Source: Hybos culiciformis
Lineage: Eukaryota; Arthropoda; Insecta; Diptera; Hybotidae
Reading direction: 5' to 3'
DNA length: 64,000 bases
Assembly: GCA_964007475.1 (NCBI GenBank)
Contig: OZ023273.1
Span: 62,940,108 to 63,004,107 of the forward strand
Below are positions 37,114 to 48,979 of this stretch, in pieces (the first letter of the stretch is position 1; the number at the start of each line of letters is the position of its first letter). The translations under genes were made by a program, and so were the position numbers. The notes beneath the pieces were generated by a model. The model was not told the origin of the DNA and did no database searches. It saw nothing but the letters and a program-made list of their open reading frames with translations.

Positions 37114-38150
37114 GGGAGTGGCTACAGTTACGGCAACCGTAACTTATTTTTTTTTTTAACAGTTACGGTTAACGTAACTTATTTTTTTTTTAACAGTTAC
37201 GGTTAACGTAACTTATTTTTTTTTTTAAAGTTACGGCAACCGTAACTTTTACATAATGCTTAAAGTTACGGCAATTTTTTTTTGACGAAAAAAAAAAATT
37301 TATTTAATTTTTTTTTCTTTTTTTTCTTGTTTTTCTTTTTTTCTTTTCTTTCTTTTCTTCCTTTTTTTTTGTTTTAACCCTTTCTTCGGGATTCGAACCT
37401 CGTTCTTTAGCATTTCATTCTACCACTCTACCTCTCGGCTACAGTATTAAAATTATAAACGTGTACAAAATAGAAAATATAAATTATGTGTACATGTGAA
37501 AGTTATTGACAAGTAAAAACCTTACATCGTCATACAAAAAATGCAAGAATAGTAAAACCTTACATAGTTATACAAAAATACAAAAATAGTTTTAAAAGCG
37601 CGAAGCGCCAAAGCAAAATAAAAAAAAAAAAAAAAAAGAAGCCCTAGGGGGTTTGGGGGAGGCGGCGGCCGTCCCCCATTCAGCATAACAACTTTTTATT
37701 TAAAAAAAAAGTCATAATGCTCAAAAAAAAACTTTGCCGTAATCACTAAAAAAAAAAAACAGTTACGTCCGCCGTAACTTTAGACAATTTTCTACAGGAT
37801 TACGGTTGCCGTAACTCTAAAAAAAAAAAAGAGTTACGTTTGCCGTAACTTTAAACAATTTTCAACAGGATTACGGTTGCCGTAACTCTAAAAATAAAAA
37901 AAGAGTGACGTTTGCCGTAACTTTAGTCAATTTTCAACAGGATTACGGTTGCCGTAACTCTAAAAATAAAAAAAGAGTTACGTTTGCCGTAACTTTAGTC
38001 AATTTTGAACAGGATTACGGTTGCCGTAACTCTCAAAAAAAAAAAAGAGTTACGTTTGCCGTAACTTTAGTCAATTTTGAACAGGATTACGGTTGCCGTA
38101 ACTTAAAAAAAAAAAAAAGAGTTACGTTTGCCGTAACTGTAGACGCTCCC
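37114..38150. mobile_element. Foldback element 3: AGTTACGG..CCGTAACT arms, 9-bp target duplication
   Basis: The 1037-bp element is flanked by an exact 9-bp direct repeat TTCTTTTTA (37,105-37,113 and 38,151-38,159). Its ends GGGAGTGGCTACAGTTACGG and, as reverse complement, GGGAGCGTCTACAGTTACGG pair. The arms are arrays of self-complementary words such as AGTTACGGCAACCGTAACT; in the right arm they are organised as about five copies of a unit of roughly 65-70 bp (37,760-38,135). The centre has a polypurine/polypyrimidine run, a tRNA-like promoter and a GC-rich block near 37,640-37,680. A 9-bp duplication with GGG ends fits Mutator-like or Drosophila FB-type elements. No transposase is present. 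Confidence 0.92.
37376..37442 (-). ncRNA. tRNA-like pol III promoter (SINE head or tRNA relic)
   Basis: On the minus strand TAGCCGAGAGG fits a pol III A box, and 34 bp later GGTTCGAATCC is a perfect B-box consensus. A complete cloverleaf cannot be drawn: the anticodon arm and the 5' half of the acceptor stem do not pair well. A purine-rich tail of A and G follows. It is therefore more likely a tRNA-derived SINE head or tRNA relic than a working tRNA. It lies in the centre of foldback element 3. Confidence 0.6.
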
Positions 38151-38159
38151 TTCTTTTTA

Positions 38160-40012
38160 TATACCTACAATACATTCCTATTTTCATATATATTTTGATA
38201 TTTTTATTTTAATTTTATATTCCAAAACCAAATTATTACATTTAATTTTCGTATAAAAAAACATACATAACAACGTACGAAAAAATACATTCCTATATAT
38301 TATTAGGTTGATTCGTTAAATTAATGTTGAACAATAAAATAAAAAAAAGTAAATAATAAGTCAGTAACTGATTGTCCGTCGTCGTCGTCGGTGCAACATT
38401 TGCAATTTCTATTTTTGTATACATTTTTTTTTTTAATAATTTAATTAATAAATATACCTACCTACCTACATATATATTTTAATTGGATGGTTTTGTTGAA
38501 GAAACACAACAACATAAATTTCTTAGTTATCATCGCGATTAATATACCCTCTCATAATATTTTATCAGTAAAATTTTCATAAATAAAATAAAAAATACAG
38601 ATTTATGAATAAAATTTAAATACCTAAACATTTTTATGTTTCTAAGCATTTAAAAAAAAAAAACCAATCAGGTGATTTTTGTTGTTACTGCAGTAAGTAT
38701 ATATTGTACGGTTTTTAAAATAATATTTTTAGATACCTACCTAGTTCGAATAAAATTTTCGTAGCCATGACTTTAATATGCAATAAAAATTCTATAAATT
38801 ATACAATATAATTTATAAAGACATTACTTATTGTGTCAATTTTAATAATTAATTTATTATTCAATCGCTTTATTTAATTGTATAATTTTTACTCGGAAGA
38901 ATTAAAAATTATTTTTAATTTTTTCAATTTGGATTAACATTTTTTTTTAAGTTTTTAATGTACCTAACAAAATAAATATTTACCTAAGCCCGTTATCAAA
39001 ATAAATTATACCTAGATTTAATTAAATAAAATATTTTTAAATATATTTATTGATATCTGTAAATGGTTGAAAGTTGAATACCTTCAATTTCTTATTTCTA
39101 ATCTTAAACAAGTACCTACATATACCTATCACTAAAATAAATAAAAGAAATGCCAATTTATAATTCAGTCGTCCATCAATCTTTTCCGATAACACAAATT
39201 AACAAAAACTAAATGTTAGACAGCAAGTGCCTTATTTAGAGGCGGGTCAAAATTCTTCAAAAATATGACCCAAATTGATGTTGATTCTTTGTCACTTGAA
39301 ATTATCAAATGGGTGACAAAAATTTCTGACGCTCGGGTTAAGTCCACTGTAATCAGAAAAATAGACACAGAAAAATAACCTTTATATAGATTCTATACCA
39401 AAAAATTATTACTGATAATAAAATAATAGTGATAATAGGTACCTATAAAATTATTTCATTGCATGTTTTTTAAATGATTTCTTAATGTTAAAAACATTAT
39501 TTTATTTAAAAATTATATACTTATATAGGTACTTATATATAATAATTATTAAGTAATGTGCGATAAACATTTTGTGTACAAAATTAAGACAATGAAACGT
39601 TATGTTAAAGAATTTTATTTATTCATTCATTGATTAATAAATGTTTGACCTCTGTTGCATTTCATTTAAACCTTAGTTACAGTGGTGTTTGCTTTGAAGC
39701 ACAATTTTTCCGCAATATTCAATGGTTAATCACCGAATGATGTCGATTGTATGTATATTTCAACCAAACAGGGGTGACTTAATGACATAAATAAAGCATA
39801 AAAATTCATTCACTTATTGATAACGCGATCCTAACCTGATTAGGATTTATTCTTAGTTATTTTTTAAATCTTATTTTTATTTTTGTTATTACCTACGCAA
39901 ACGAATTATAAAAAATTTAAATTATTGTAATTTTTTTTTCATACATTTTTAGGTTCAATCAATGACCAAAACAATATTTTTTATAATTGAATTAATGAAG
40001 CATTCCTCTTGA
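38160..40012. other. Gene-free AT-rich region
   Basis: Contains CTACCTACCTAC-type simple repeats near 38,456 and a GTCGTCGTCGTCGG run near 38,378. No coding exon or element ends were recognised. Confidence 0.5.
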
Positions 40013-42045
40013 AAATTTACAACAATTTTGAATTAAGAAAACACACATAGTAGCTGAAGTGGAAAAATACCAAACAAATTTATACATAACAAATAGTATA
40101 TTTAATTTTATTTATTATTTATTTTTACCTATTAAACTATTAAAATAAAAGTGTAAGTATTAAAGTAATTATGGATAATGATAAACGATTAAAGTACAAT
40201 AAATTTATTAATCCTTTTGGTCAAAGACCTTGGTTGATTAAAAATTCGTCAGCAGCATCAGGAGTTGGAGCTCAAAATAAAGGTTTAAAAGGTGTAGTAG
40301 CTGGTGGAATAACAGGTGGAATTGAAATTTGTATAACTTTTCCCACAGAATTTGTTAAAACTCAATTGCAGTTGGATGAAAAAGGTGATTAAAATTAATT
40401 TATCTGATTTTCTTGTAATGAATCTTTGTTCTATCGCATCGCAACCTTTGTGTTTATTTTTTAATATTTATCTTCATTCAAATCTCAATTTTGTACAAAG
40501 TTTATTGAATTGACTGATCTAGGTCGTCTAATAACTTTTTAACATGTTCGCAAGTTCAGTTTACTTACGTTTCTTTATTGTTATTGGCTATTTTCAATTA
40601 TTAATAAATGTCAGCATCTTCATAGTTTTAGTTAAAGTTCTAAATGAAAAAGATTTTCTTGAAATTTAATTTCGAGCATGTGTAGAAAAAAAATTAATTT
40701 TGTTTTTATTGTAGACATTTTTCATTCAAGACTCCAGAACTAGAAAAACAGATTGTTTTATCAGAAGATATATTTTTGATTAAATAATTAATTAAACTAA
40801 TACGAAATCTCAAAAATTATAATCTATTATAGGAGAATTGAAAAAATACAATGGAATCTGGGATTGTGTTAAAAAAACTGTTAGTCAAAAAGGTGTTTTC
40901 GGTCTATATCGTGGACTCAGCGTTTTACTGTACGGATCTATACCAAAATCAGCCATTAGATTTGGAGCTTTTGAATATTTGAGAGTTAATATGATTGATA
41001 GTAAAGGTGATTTAAGCACCGCAGGGAAGCTTTTATGTGGATTAGGTGCTGGTGTTTGTGAAGCAATATTTGCAGTTACACCTATGGAGACTATCAAAGT
41101 TAAATTCATTAATGATCAACGTAGTTCGAAACCAAAATTTAGAGGTTTTATCCACGGTGTTGGAATGATTGTCAAACAAGACGGTAAATTGTATTAAAAA
41201 TTAACATAATTTGTATAATATTCACTTAATATTACTTATTTGGCTTTCACAAAAAAGTCGGGAATCATCAATTTTGTTTTATATCTCCGAAGTATTGAGT
41301 GGAATTGGACTCCTAATGTAACAACGAGATTAAAAATCCTAAAAATAGACCGTGGTCCCTGAATAAAAAAAATTAAAAAAAAAATTATAAAAATTAATTT
41401 CCTTTTTTTAGGTATTGGGGGGATATATAAAGGATTATCAGCGACAATAATGAAACAAGGGTCAAATCAAGCTATTCGTTTTTATGTAATGGAAAGCTTA
41501 AAAGAATTGTACAAAGGCGATGATAAGAATAAACCAGTACCTAAACTAATTGTAGGAAGTTTCGGCGCTATTGCTGGTGCGGCCAGTGTTTTCGGAAATA
41601 CTCCTTTAGATGTTGTCAAAACTCGAATGCAAGGTCTAGAAGCATCAAAATATAAGTCAACTCTAGATTGTGCTGTGAAAATTTGGAAAAACGAAGGACC
41701 AGCTGCATTTTATAAAGGAACAGTACCGAGATTAAGTCGAGTTTGCTTAGACGTTGCCATTACATTTATGATATATGACTCATTTATGGATATTTTTAAT
41801 AAAATGTGGCCATAAGTTATTAGTATTTCTAGTTGGAAGTAATTTTGTAATTTAAAACGTTTTTTCAGAATTTTTTATAACTGTAATGAATATAATTTTT
41901 TTTTTATTTAAAAGTTAATTGATTTAAAAAATTGGAAATCAGAAAGATGATTTGAAAAAAAAAATGGCACTAACTTTAATATCAAATACGTAACTTATAA
42001 AACACATTTTGTTTAATTAGAAATATTTTTTTGAAAGTTCATAAT
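40013..42045 (+). repeat. Segmental duplication unit, copy 1
   Basis: The homology with 61,883-64,000 is not limited to exons. It starts about 150 bp upstream of the ATG (TTTACAACAATTTT, then ACACATAGTAGCT), includes a nearly identical second intron, and continues through the 3' flank (GGCACTAACTTTAAT near 41,965 and 63,926). The second copy runs off the window end, so the right limit is not seen. Confidence 0.85.
40171..41815 (+). CDS. SLC25A1: Mitochondrial tricarboxylate (citrate) carrier, copy 1
   Basis: Exons 40,171-40,384, 40,833-41,183 and 41,412-41,815 join in frame to 322 residues (human carrier 311). The protein is an inner-membrane carrier that exchanges mitochondrial citrate for cytosolic malate, supplying acetyl units for lipid synthesis. 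It has the three mitochondrial-carrier repeats with the Px[DE]xx[KR] motif in each: [18 protein letters not shown] and TPLDVVKTR. Citrate-carrier features include the segment [20 protein letters not shown] and the [10 protein letters not shown] and QAIRFYVM helices. The start ATG is preceded by AT-rich leader DNA shared with copy 2. The second intron is 228 bp, the same length as in copy 2. All sites look intact, so both copies are probably functional. Confidence 0.95.
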
Positions 42046-42699
42046 AATCTGTTGAATAAGGAAGAAAATTTTGTGCAAAAATTAAATAAGACATTCCAGT
42101 AAAAAGTAAAAAGTGACAAATTGTACATCAACATCATGAATATAAACTTAATTAATAGTAATATTTAAAATAACTATTATATAGAAAATAGAATATAATC
42201 TAGAAAGATGCTTTCTGGTATAATATTTGTTCACATTAACGAATCATTCCACTTGTAAAATAAGATTTAAAGTTGAATTATTTATGATTTATTTTGTTAT
42301 TTAATTAGAAATACTTGTTTAAAAAAAGGAATTGATATTATTAATAATTGATTTTTAAAAAAATATACTTCATTTTTCTTTTATTTTTTTTCAGATACAA
42401 CCAATTTGAGTTTTGTTCATATTTTAAGGCTTAATTTGAAGTTTCTTTATTGTACGTAGATCAAAAATTTAAATTCTTTAAATGTTTTTATTGTGAAATA
42501 ATGATAAAATTCTACGATTTAATTTCATGATTGTTGTTGAATGCACCTTCATTTAATTTCATTTAAACATCCCAGTGCAATTCCTCTTCAGTGTTTGTCT
42601 CGATTCTTTATCTACAAGTCTCCATGCTTTTAAGCAGGAAATATGTGAAACATATTGGGCATTACGTGTTAGCTCTATTATAGCTAGCCTAATCCGGTT
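42046..42699. other. Gene-free AT-rich region
   Basis: Downstream flank of citrate carrier copy 1; no coding exon was recognised. It ends where the 3' tail of non-LTR element 1 appears to begin. Confidence 0.4.
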
Positions 42700-45600
42700 T
42701 TGGAATTTTTTAGATTTAGATTTAAATATTCTTTATTTTCTGCAAACCTCTTTACAATAACAAATATTAAATTATACTAAATAAATGCTTATAAAAAATA
42801 TATGTATTCTACGTATTTAATGTAATTATACATAAAATATAAAATATCTAAATATATATACACACAATATAAGTGACTTTCATTCACAAGAGGCAATCAA
42901 GAGGCTTACAAAAAATAGTTAAGTGCGTTAGAAATTTAAAGAATTTGTGTTTAACGCACTGCAATTTTGAGTATTATACTAATTAAAATTTATGTGGGGT
43001 TTTCGAGAAAATATTAAAAAAAAAAAATTATTAAAATAAGAAACAATCTTTAAAAACATATCATAACTTGAGAAAAAAAAAGAAAAAAAATACATTATCC
43101 GGAAGATGTACAAATGACGAATAGGTAAAATATTTAAGACTTGAAACAGATTTAAACTATTGCAAAATCTATTTTGACCGCAAATTACACTAACTATATG
43201 TTTCTGCACAAGGAGAAGAGGTTTAATTTTATTACTATAGGCTCCACGCACCCCAACAACTAATTCCATATTGCAATCTAGAATGAACTATACCAAAATA
43301 AAACATTAATAAAACTTTAAGCGAACAGTAGTGCTTTAAAAAATAAAATTGCCTTAGGGTGCTGAAGAAGTATCTGCAAAGAGACAAAATATAGTCAATC
43401 CAAGAAAGGTTTGATCAATAAACAAACCTAAATATTTAAAAGAAGAAACAGTTTCGATTTCAAAACAACTTTAACAACATAAACCATTTACATCAAAATG
43501 ACGACCTAAAGAATTAAGATGATATTTTTCACATTGCGAACCGTGAAAAGATAATTTACAATTACTAAAATCAGAAGTAGAAAGACTAAAAAACATTAAT
43601 TTCGTTTAACTGCTGACAGTAAAGTGATGATTGGTGAACCACAATCTTAACAATTGCAGATCATAATTAATATCAGCAACTAGTTCAGCTCTGCTCAAGC
43701 TGTTATAAACAAAAACAACATCGTCTGCAAAAGCAGTTGCTTCTCCCTTGCATTTTAAATCAAATAAAGAGTTTATATAAATTAAAAAAAAAATTGAACC
43801 CAGTACAGAACCTTGAGGAACTCCCATATGAGGCTAGATTTGCTAAAACAGTTTTCAATTTTAACTCTTTGAGATCTATTGCTTAAAAAATACTTGAATC
43901 AACAATAAAACCCCTAAAACCGCAGTTAAACAATTTTTTGAGTAACAAGCCGTTACTTAACCATATCGAAAGCCTTAGAAATATCAATAAACAAAGCAGT
44001 AGTGGATTTTTTACTGTCTAAATTAAAATGAATATACGTTAGAACAAAATTTAAGCAAGGCATCTTCAGTTGACCTTCCAGAGCGAAAACAAAATTGAGC
44101 ATCACTAAAAATTTTTGTCTATCTAGAAAATCCAACTTTCTCTTTTTTATTAGTTTCTCGAAGATTTTGGAAAAAGAGAACAAAAGAGAAATTGGCCTAT
44201 AGTTGTTAATATTATGAGGATCACCTTTTATAAACAGAGGTATTACCTCAGCAAATTTTAGAGATTGTGGAAAACTGCCACTATAAATAATACTCATATT
44301 GAAAAGACATCAACGATATTAAGAGAAATTTCCTTTAAAATTGAATTTGAAATGCCGTCCACCGCACTTGAACCAGAGTTCTTAAACGATTTAATTGTAC
44401 GATAAATTTCACTTGCAGAAAATGGTTCGAAGAAAAAGTAGCTTGGATGGGGTGTAACACATCCGAAAGAAAATTATTCGTAGAATTAGCTATATTTGGA
44501 GTTAGTGACGTAAAAAAATCATTGAAACAGTTTGCAATTTTATGTGTATCAGAAATAGTCTCATCATCAACTTTCAAAATAATTTTTTCAAAAGATGACC
44601 CCTTTTTATTTAAAGCTTGTTTAATTACTTCCCATTCTTTTTTCGAATAACCTCTATTAGATGAGAATCTATGCTTGTCACGGCAATCCTTCAATTCAAT
44701 CTTCAGTTCCCTTGAGAGTTTACCATAAAACTCCTTTAATTTCACATTATGAGGATGTTTTTTACATTTAAACAAGAGCCGATTTTTTCTTCGTACTTTT
44801 TCAGCAATTGGGATGTCATCCAAGGTTTGATCTTTCTATTTTTTTGAGCCGTAACACTAACATATGAATGATTACTAATGTGTCCATCTAAAATATTTAT
44901 AAAATTATTAAAAGCATTAGAAGCATTACTAGCAGAATAAACATTTTTCCAAAACTCAAATCTAAGAGAATAATTCAACCTCTCAAAATTAATCTTACGA
45001 CTAGTTATAGAAGACGAATTAATCAAGGGAGTAAGAGCCTGTTTTTTAAACATAAAGGCAGTCATGGAGTGGCCAGTTATATTTAATGGAAAAACACCAC
45101 TTTCAGCTGTAACAAGAAAATCATTTGAAAAACGTACAAATATGTGATCAATGCAAGTATGAGAAAGAGGACGAGCCGGCTTATCAATTACGCTCTCGAG
45201 TCCATGAGATGCCATAGAGCAAAGATACTTATCATCAAGAATAGGATTCACGGTATATAAATTCAAATTCATGTCACCTAAAACAAGTAGATTTTTGGAT
45301 TTCAATGTGGTTAGGAAAGTATCAAATTCCTCAACAAATACTATGTACTACCAGCACTATGAGCAAAAAATCGATAAACGCAAACCAATTCAAATAACTG
45401 TTGGTCAATTTGTGATGAAACTTTTACAACATCAGCTGTAGATAAATTATAGTGAAGAATCTCCGCAACAATATTATTATTTATAAAAACACCAACACCA
45501 CCTGCAGACATATTATCATTGCAGGTTGCAAAAAACTTAAAGCCAGGAATGTGATATTCGTCCTTCTGGTTGTTAAAAATTTAATTACAGAGAGAAATAT

Positions 45601-46066
45601 AAACTGGGGCAGGCAAGAAAAAATTTCTAAATGAATTAAAAAAGAATCAAAATTTTTACGAAGAGATCTTATGTTTTGATGAATAATTAAAAAATTATCA
45701 TTATCACTATTGGACCGATTTTTATTAGAATGAAAAACACTTTCACAATTCTTATCAGATATACACAAATTCAAATGTAGATCGCAGCTTAAGGGGCCTT
45801 GAGGATCAAAATCTTCAAGGAGATTAGGCATTTAGACTATAAAACAAAAAATATTAAAATCCACCATCAAGGTTGTCTAGATCCTCAAAACCCCCTACAA
45901 CAATAGCCACGTCATTATCAGATTTTTTCATCCTAATCTGAGAGTTTTTATCCATAGATACTTAAATATTTTAGAATTCTTCACGTTCCTGCCTCATTAA
46001 ATAATTTTCTGTTAAAAGCAGTCAAGCATTGATTAATAAAAACAGGCTTTGTCTTACCAATACCGC
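42700..46066 (-). mobile_element. Non-LTR retrotransposon 1 (Jockey/CR1-type), 3' part with decayed ORF2
   Basis: Read on the minus strand, this holds the end of ORF1 (the NQCLTAFNRKLFNEA segment and a stop near 45,871), then ORF2 from MPNLLEDF at 45,831, with endonuclease, reverse transcriptase and a 3' UTR. The 3' end is probably the AATAAAGAATATTTAAATC stretch near 42,720-42,738. ORF2 is broken by frameshifts and stops into pieces at 45831-45481, 45305-44742, 44823-44335, 44297-43953, 43827-43606 and 43269-42979. The order and the FADD and DxxN motifs identify the class; the clade is inferred. Confidence 0.8.
42979..45831 (-). pseudogene. ORF2 (endonuclease-reverse transcriptase) of non-LTR element 1
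   Basis: The endonuclease start is seen as FLIIHQNIRSLRKNFDSFL and its central part as LVLGDMNLNLY..IDHIFVRF. The usual SDH is replaced by TGHSM. The reverse transcriptase shows FIKGDPHNINNYRPISLL, IDISKAFDMV, GVPQGSVLGS and the catalytic box FADDVVF, and the C-terminal part is YSNKIKPLLLVQKHI and beyond. At least four frame changes separate these pieces, so no functional protein can be made. The 5' part (45,176-45,831) is repeated in the tandem copy at 51,493-52,100. Confidence 0.8.
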
Positions 46067-46077
46067 CAAAAATATCA

Positions 46078-48316
46078 GTTTTCAGTTTGTTCTTATTTAT
46101 TTATTTATTTATTTCAAAATTCAATACATAATTAGGCCGGAGCCCATAATTACAGAATGTAAAAAAGTTTAAGACAATTATAATTATATTTACAATATAC
46201 ATAAAAATAAAGTTTCAAAAAGCAACTAATTACTAAAAAAAATAAGAAATTTCTTTACTAAACCAGAAAAATAAGAACTTAAATGGCAACCCATTTTCGA
46301 AATCATTATCATTACCACTTCCCGCATCGCCAACCAACACAAAACACCACAAAGCATTTCTCCACCAGCACCTCAACCCCACAGCAAACCCGAAAACTAA
46401 AAATAGTGTAATTTAAAATTTGAAAAGTGAAAGTGCACAACCATTTTAGCCACCCAGAAGACCAAACAGCAATGCTCTAAAAGCTTGAAAACTAATGTTG
46501 AAGCGACGATTTGCAATGGGAATGACGTCACTCCAGAGTTTGGAGACTCTGACTGTAAATGATTTACCAAAGATCGCAGTTCTAACTCTAGGACATCCAA
46601 TGTATCTTGATCTGGTAGAATTAGGAAAGGTAAACCAATTTAGGAGATAATTGGGACACTGATTTTTAACAATTTTATAAAGAAATAAAAGCAATCTGAT
46701 GGAGATATATGATTTAAAGGATGTTCCAAGAATTTTTTTTACATAAATAGAAACAGAGTCCCTAACCTTAAGGTTGAAAATAAACCTAATGCACCAGTTG
46801 AGCACTTTTTGGAGACGAAATAAAGATTGTGCGGTACATCCCGAGTATATCTCAATGCCATAATTGAAAAGAGGCATAATTAAGGCGTTGACTAATCTAA
46901 TTTTGACATTCTGAACCAAGAATACATTAGCACAATAAAGTCTTCTTAAAATGCCACTCACCTTACTAATTACACCATTTATGTGACAATCCCAATTTAA
47001 TTTATTATCAATCATAAAACCTAAATTTTTGGCCTTGCTAACATATGGGATAGCAACATTGTTAAGGTAAACTTGGGGAAATTCACTCAAACTAATATAT
47101 GGAGGAAGATTAAAAATTAGCGCTTTTGATTTAGACGGATTTATTGACAACGAGTTTTTTGCAGCCCAATTTGAAATCTTGATCAGATCCAAATTAACCT
47201 CAGCAATGCAATCCCTAGCTTCACACATATGTTTGGAATGTAAGAGTTGAACATCATCTGCAAAAATATGGGAAGTTGAGAACAAACCAACACTAGGAAG
47301 ATCGTTTATGAATAAACTAAACAAAATAGGGCCAAGAATGGAGCCTTGAGGCACACTTCTAGTCACTGCCAAAAAATTTGAATTTAAAGAATTAAGGCTT
47401 ACACATTGGGATCTATCACTAAGGTAGGAAAACATTAGCTGGCACGCCACACTAGAGAAACCAAACAACCCTTTAAGCTTGCCACACAGCATGCTATGAT
47501 CAACTGAATCGAAAGCCTTAGAAAAATCCAGGAGAATAAGACAAGAAACATTTTTCCTGTCTATATTTTGCCTAATCTTATCTGTCACATCAATTAAAGT
47601 AGAAGTAGTGCTGTGTTTAGCTCGGAAACCAGATTGCCTCTCATACAGTAGACCTTCTCTAGAGAGATAGGATACTATTTGTCTCTTAAGCAGAACCTCA
47701 AATACCTTGGATAAGGCCGGTAATATACTAATAGGCCTGTATTCATTATTCTTGTCTCCCTTAGGTATAGGTATAACCTTCACCCTTTTCCATGTATCCG
47801 GAAAAGTTGACGTCATAATGATGGTATTGAACAAGTGGACAAGGATACAAGTAAGCGGTTCTAAGATAATTTTTAGGAATTTAAGGGGAATACCATCAAG
47901 ACCAGTAGCATTCGATGAAATCTGTTTGAAGGCTGTCAAGATCTCATCCTGTGACACATTTACAAAAGAGAAGGCTCCCAAACCCGGAATATACTGATCA
48001 AATCGGGTGAAACGTGCTTGAATATCAGAAGATGTAAATTTAACATTAAGGGTATTTAATTCCGTCTCATTTAGGTCAACCGTGTTGTCATTACCACTGG
48101 TTACGCGAAGAGAATTCAATTTCGACCACAGTTGTTTCGCCGTCAAGGGCCTACTAAAAAGACGACTACCAGCCTCACGTTTGTGATGTCTAACTAAGGT
48201 CCTCAGCTTGTTTCTAAATTTACAATATGTTTTCCAACGTGCCTCACTCCTGACCTCCAGATAAGCACGAAAAGACAGATCTCTTCGTTGTTTAGCCAAC
48301 TTAATCACCTCCAAGT
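46078..48316 (-). mobile_element. Non-LTR element 2, 5'-truncated, inserted in ORF1 of element 1
   Basis: The insertion is bounded by an 11-bp duplication CAAAAATATCA (46,067-46,077 and 48,317-48,327). On the minus strand the element opens directly inside the reverse transcriptase frame, has no endonuclease, and ends in a 3' UTR with an AAAT repeat tail at about 46,093-46,113 followed by about 15 bp before the duplication. Loss of the 5' half is usual for target-primed reverse transcription. Confidence 0.88.
46446..48314 (-). pseudogene. Reverse transcriptase ORF of non-LTR element 2 (copy 1)
   Basis: One uninterrupted frame of 622 residues. It carries the Jockey/CR1-type linker (WSKLNSL), then the reverse transcriptase: GLDGIPLKFLK, the EYRPISILPALSKVFE block, LLDFSKAFDSVDH, the SVPQGSILGPILF block and the catalytic FADDVQLL, followed by the thumb and C-terminal region (NLGFMIDNKLNW). 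The first Gly of the usual GVPQGS motif is Ser here, unlike copy 2. The frame is open at its 5' end and has no ATG there, because the element is truncated. It is a fragment despite its length. Confidence 0.85.
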
Positions 48317-48327
48317 CAAAAATATCA

Positions 48328-48960
48328 AACGGTCTTATGATCTCTTTTGTTAGTCAAAATCTTTCTAGCCATTGATGTAGATGCAAAATTTATTTGGAGA
48401 ATCTTTGAAATAGACGTTATCGATCTATATGTAGACTAATCTTTTTTTGTCACCTTAATATTCTTGACAACACAACTATCAATGTCATTATTAGCAACAG
48501 TGATATTCAGTCCATCATTAAATAATTTTTGAGCAGCAACAACTGGATTTACAAGGTTATCATCAGGGATGTTCACAATTTCCAAGCATTTGTCCAAGTT
48601 CTATTGGTCTAGCCTATTTACTTTGGTCTCCAAAGCATTTATACTCAAACGAAGAGATTTGTTTTCGTTTGAAAACTTTGAGATTTGCGCCAAAGCATCT
48701 AAATTTGCAGAAGTCAATTGGTTAATTTTATCGAAAAGTAACTCAAACGTAACAACTGGAACAGCTTCTTTATCTATTGGCTCACCTGCAGTCGAAATTT
48801 TATCAACAATTTGTGGCCTTGATGATGATGAAATATTTGCACTCGATTTATTACGATGTGAAATTAGGATTGAATGTAATCCATGATTCTCTCCATGGTA
48901 TTGGTGTGAAGCTCATATTGAGACATGCTTAATATATCTTAGTTTGGGTCTTTATTATCG
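48328..48960 (-). pseudogene. ORF1 of non-LTR element 1, 5' part (copy 1)
   Basis: On the minus strand it may start at MSQYELHTNTMERIMDYIQ (about 48,925). It then shows frame breaks, a coiled-coil-like stretch, and the region reading LEIVNIPDDNLVNPVVAAQ up to ARKILTNKRDHKT, typical of the RNA-binding ORF1 proteins of Jockey/CR1 elements. The reading is cut by element 2 and resumes at 46,066 with KTDIFGGIGKTKPVFINQ. Frameshifts show it is dead. Confidence 0.65.
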
Positions 48961-48979
48961 TGTCAGACACGGGTAAATT

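Noticed and set aside
37376..37442. Functional tRNA gene.
   Set aside because: A and B boxes are good but the acceptor and anticodon stems do not pair well, and it lies in a transposon core.
37750..38140. Regular palindromic repeats with spacers resembling a CRISPR array.
   Set aside because: The spacers are near-identical to each other, the array ends in transposon termini with a target duplication, and the DNA is eukaryotic.
37905..38198. Frame encoding repeated VTFAVTLVNFxQDYGCRN units, at first sight a tandem-repeat protein.
   Set aside because: It is the roughly 65-70 bp DNA repeat of the right arm of foldback element 3 happening to be open in one frame; the element ends and target duplication explain the sequence.
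45452..45634. Plus-strand frame of 60 codons, repeated at 51,769-51,951.
   Set aside because: It is antisense to the endonuclease of non-LTR element 1 and recurs only because of the tandem duplication.
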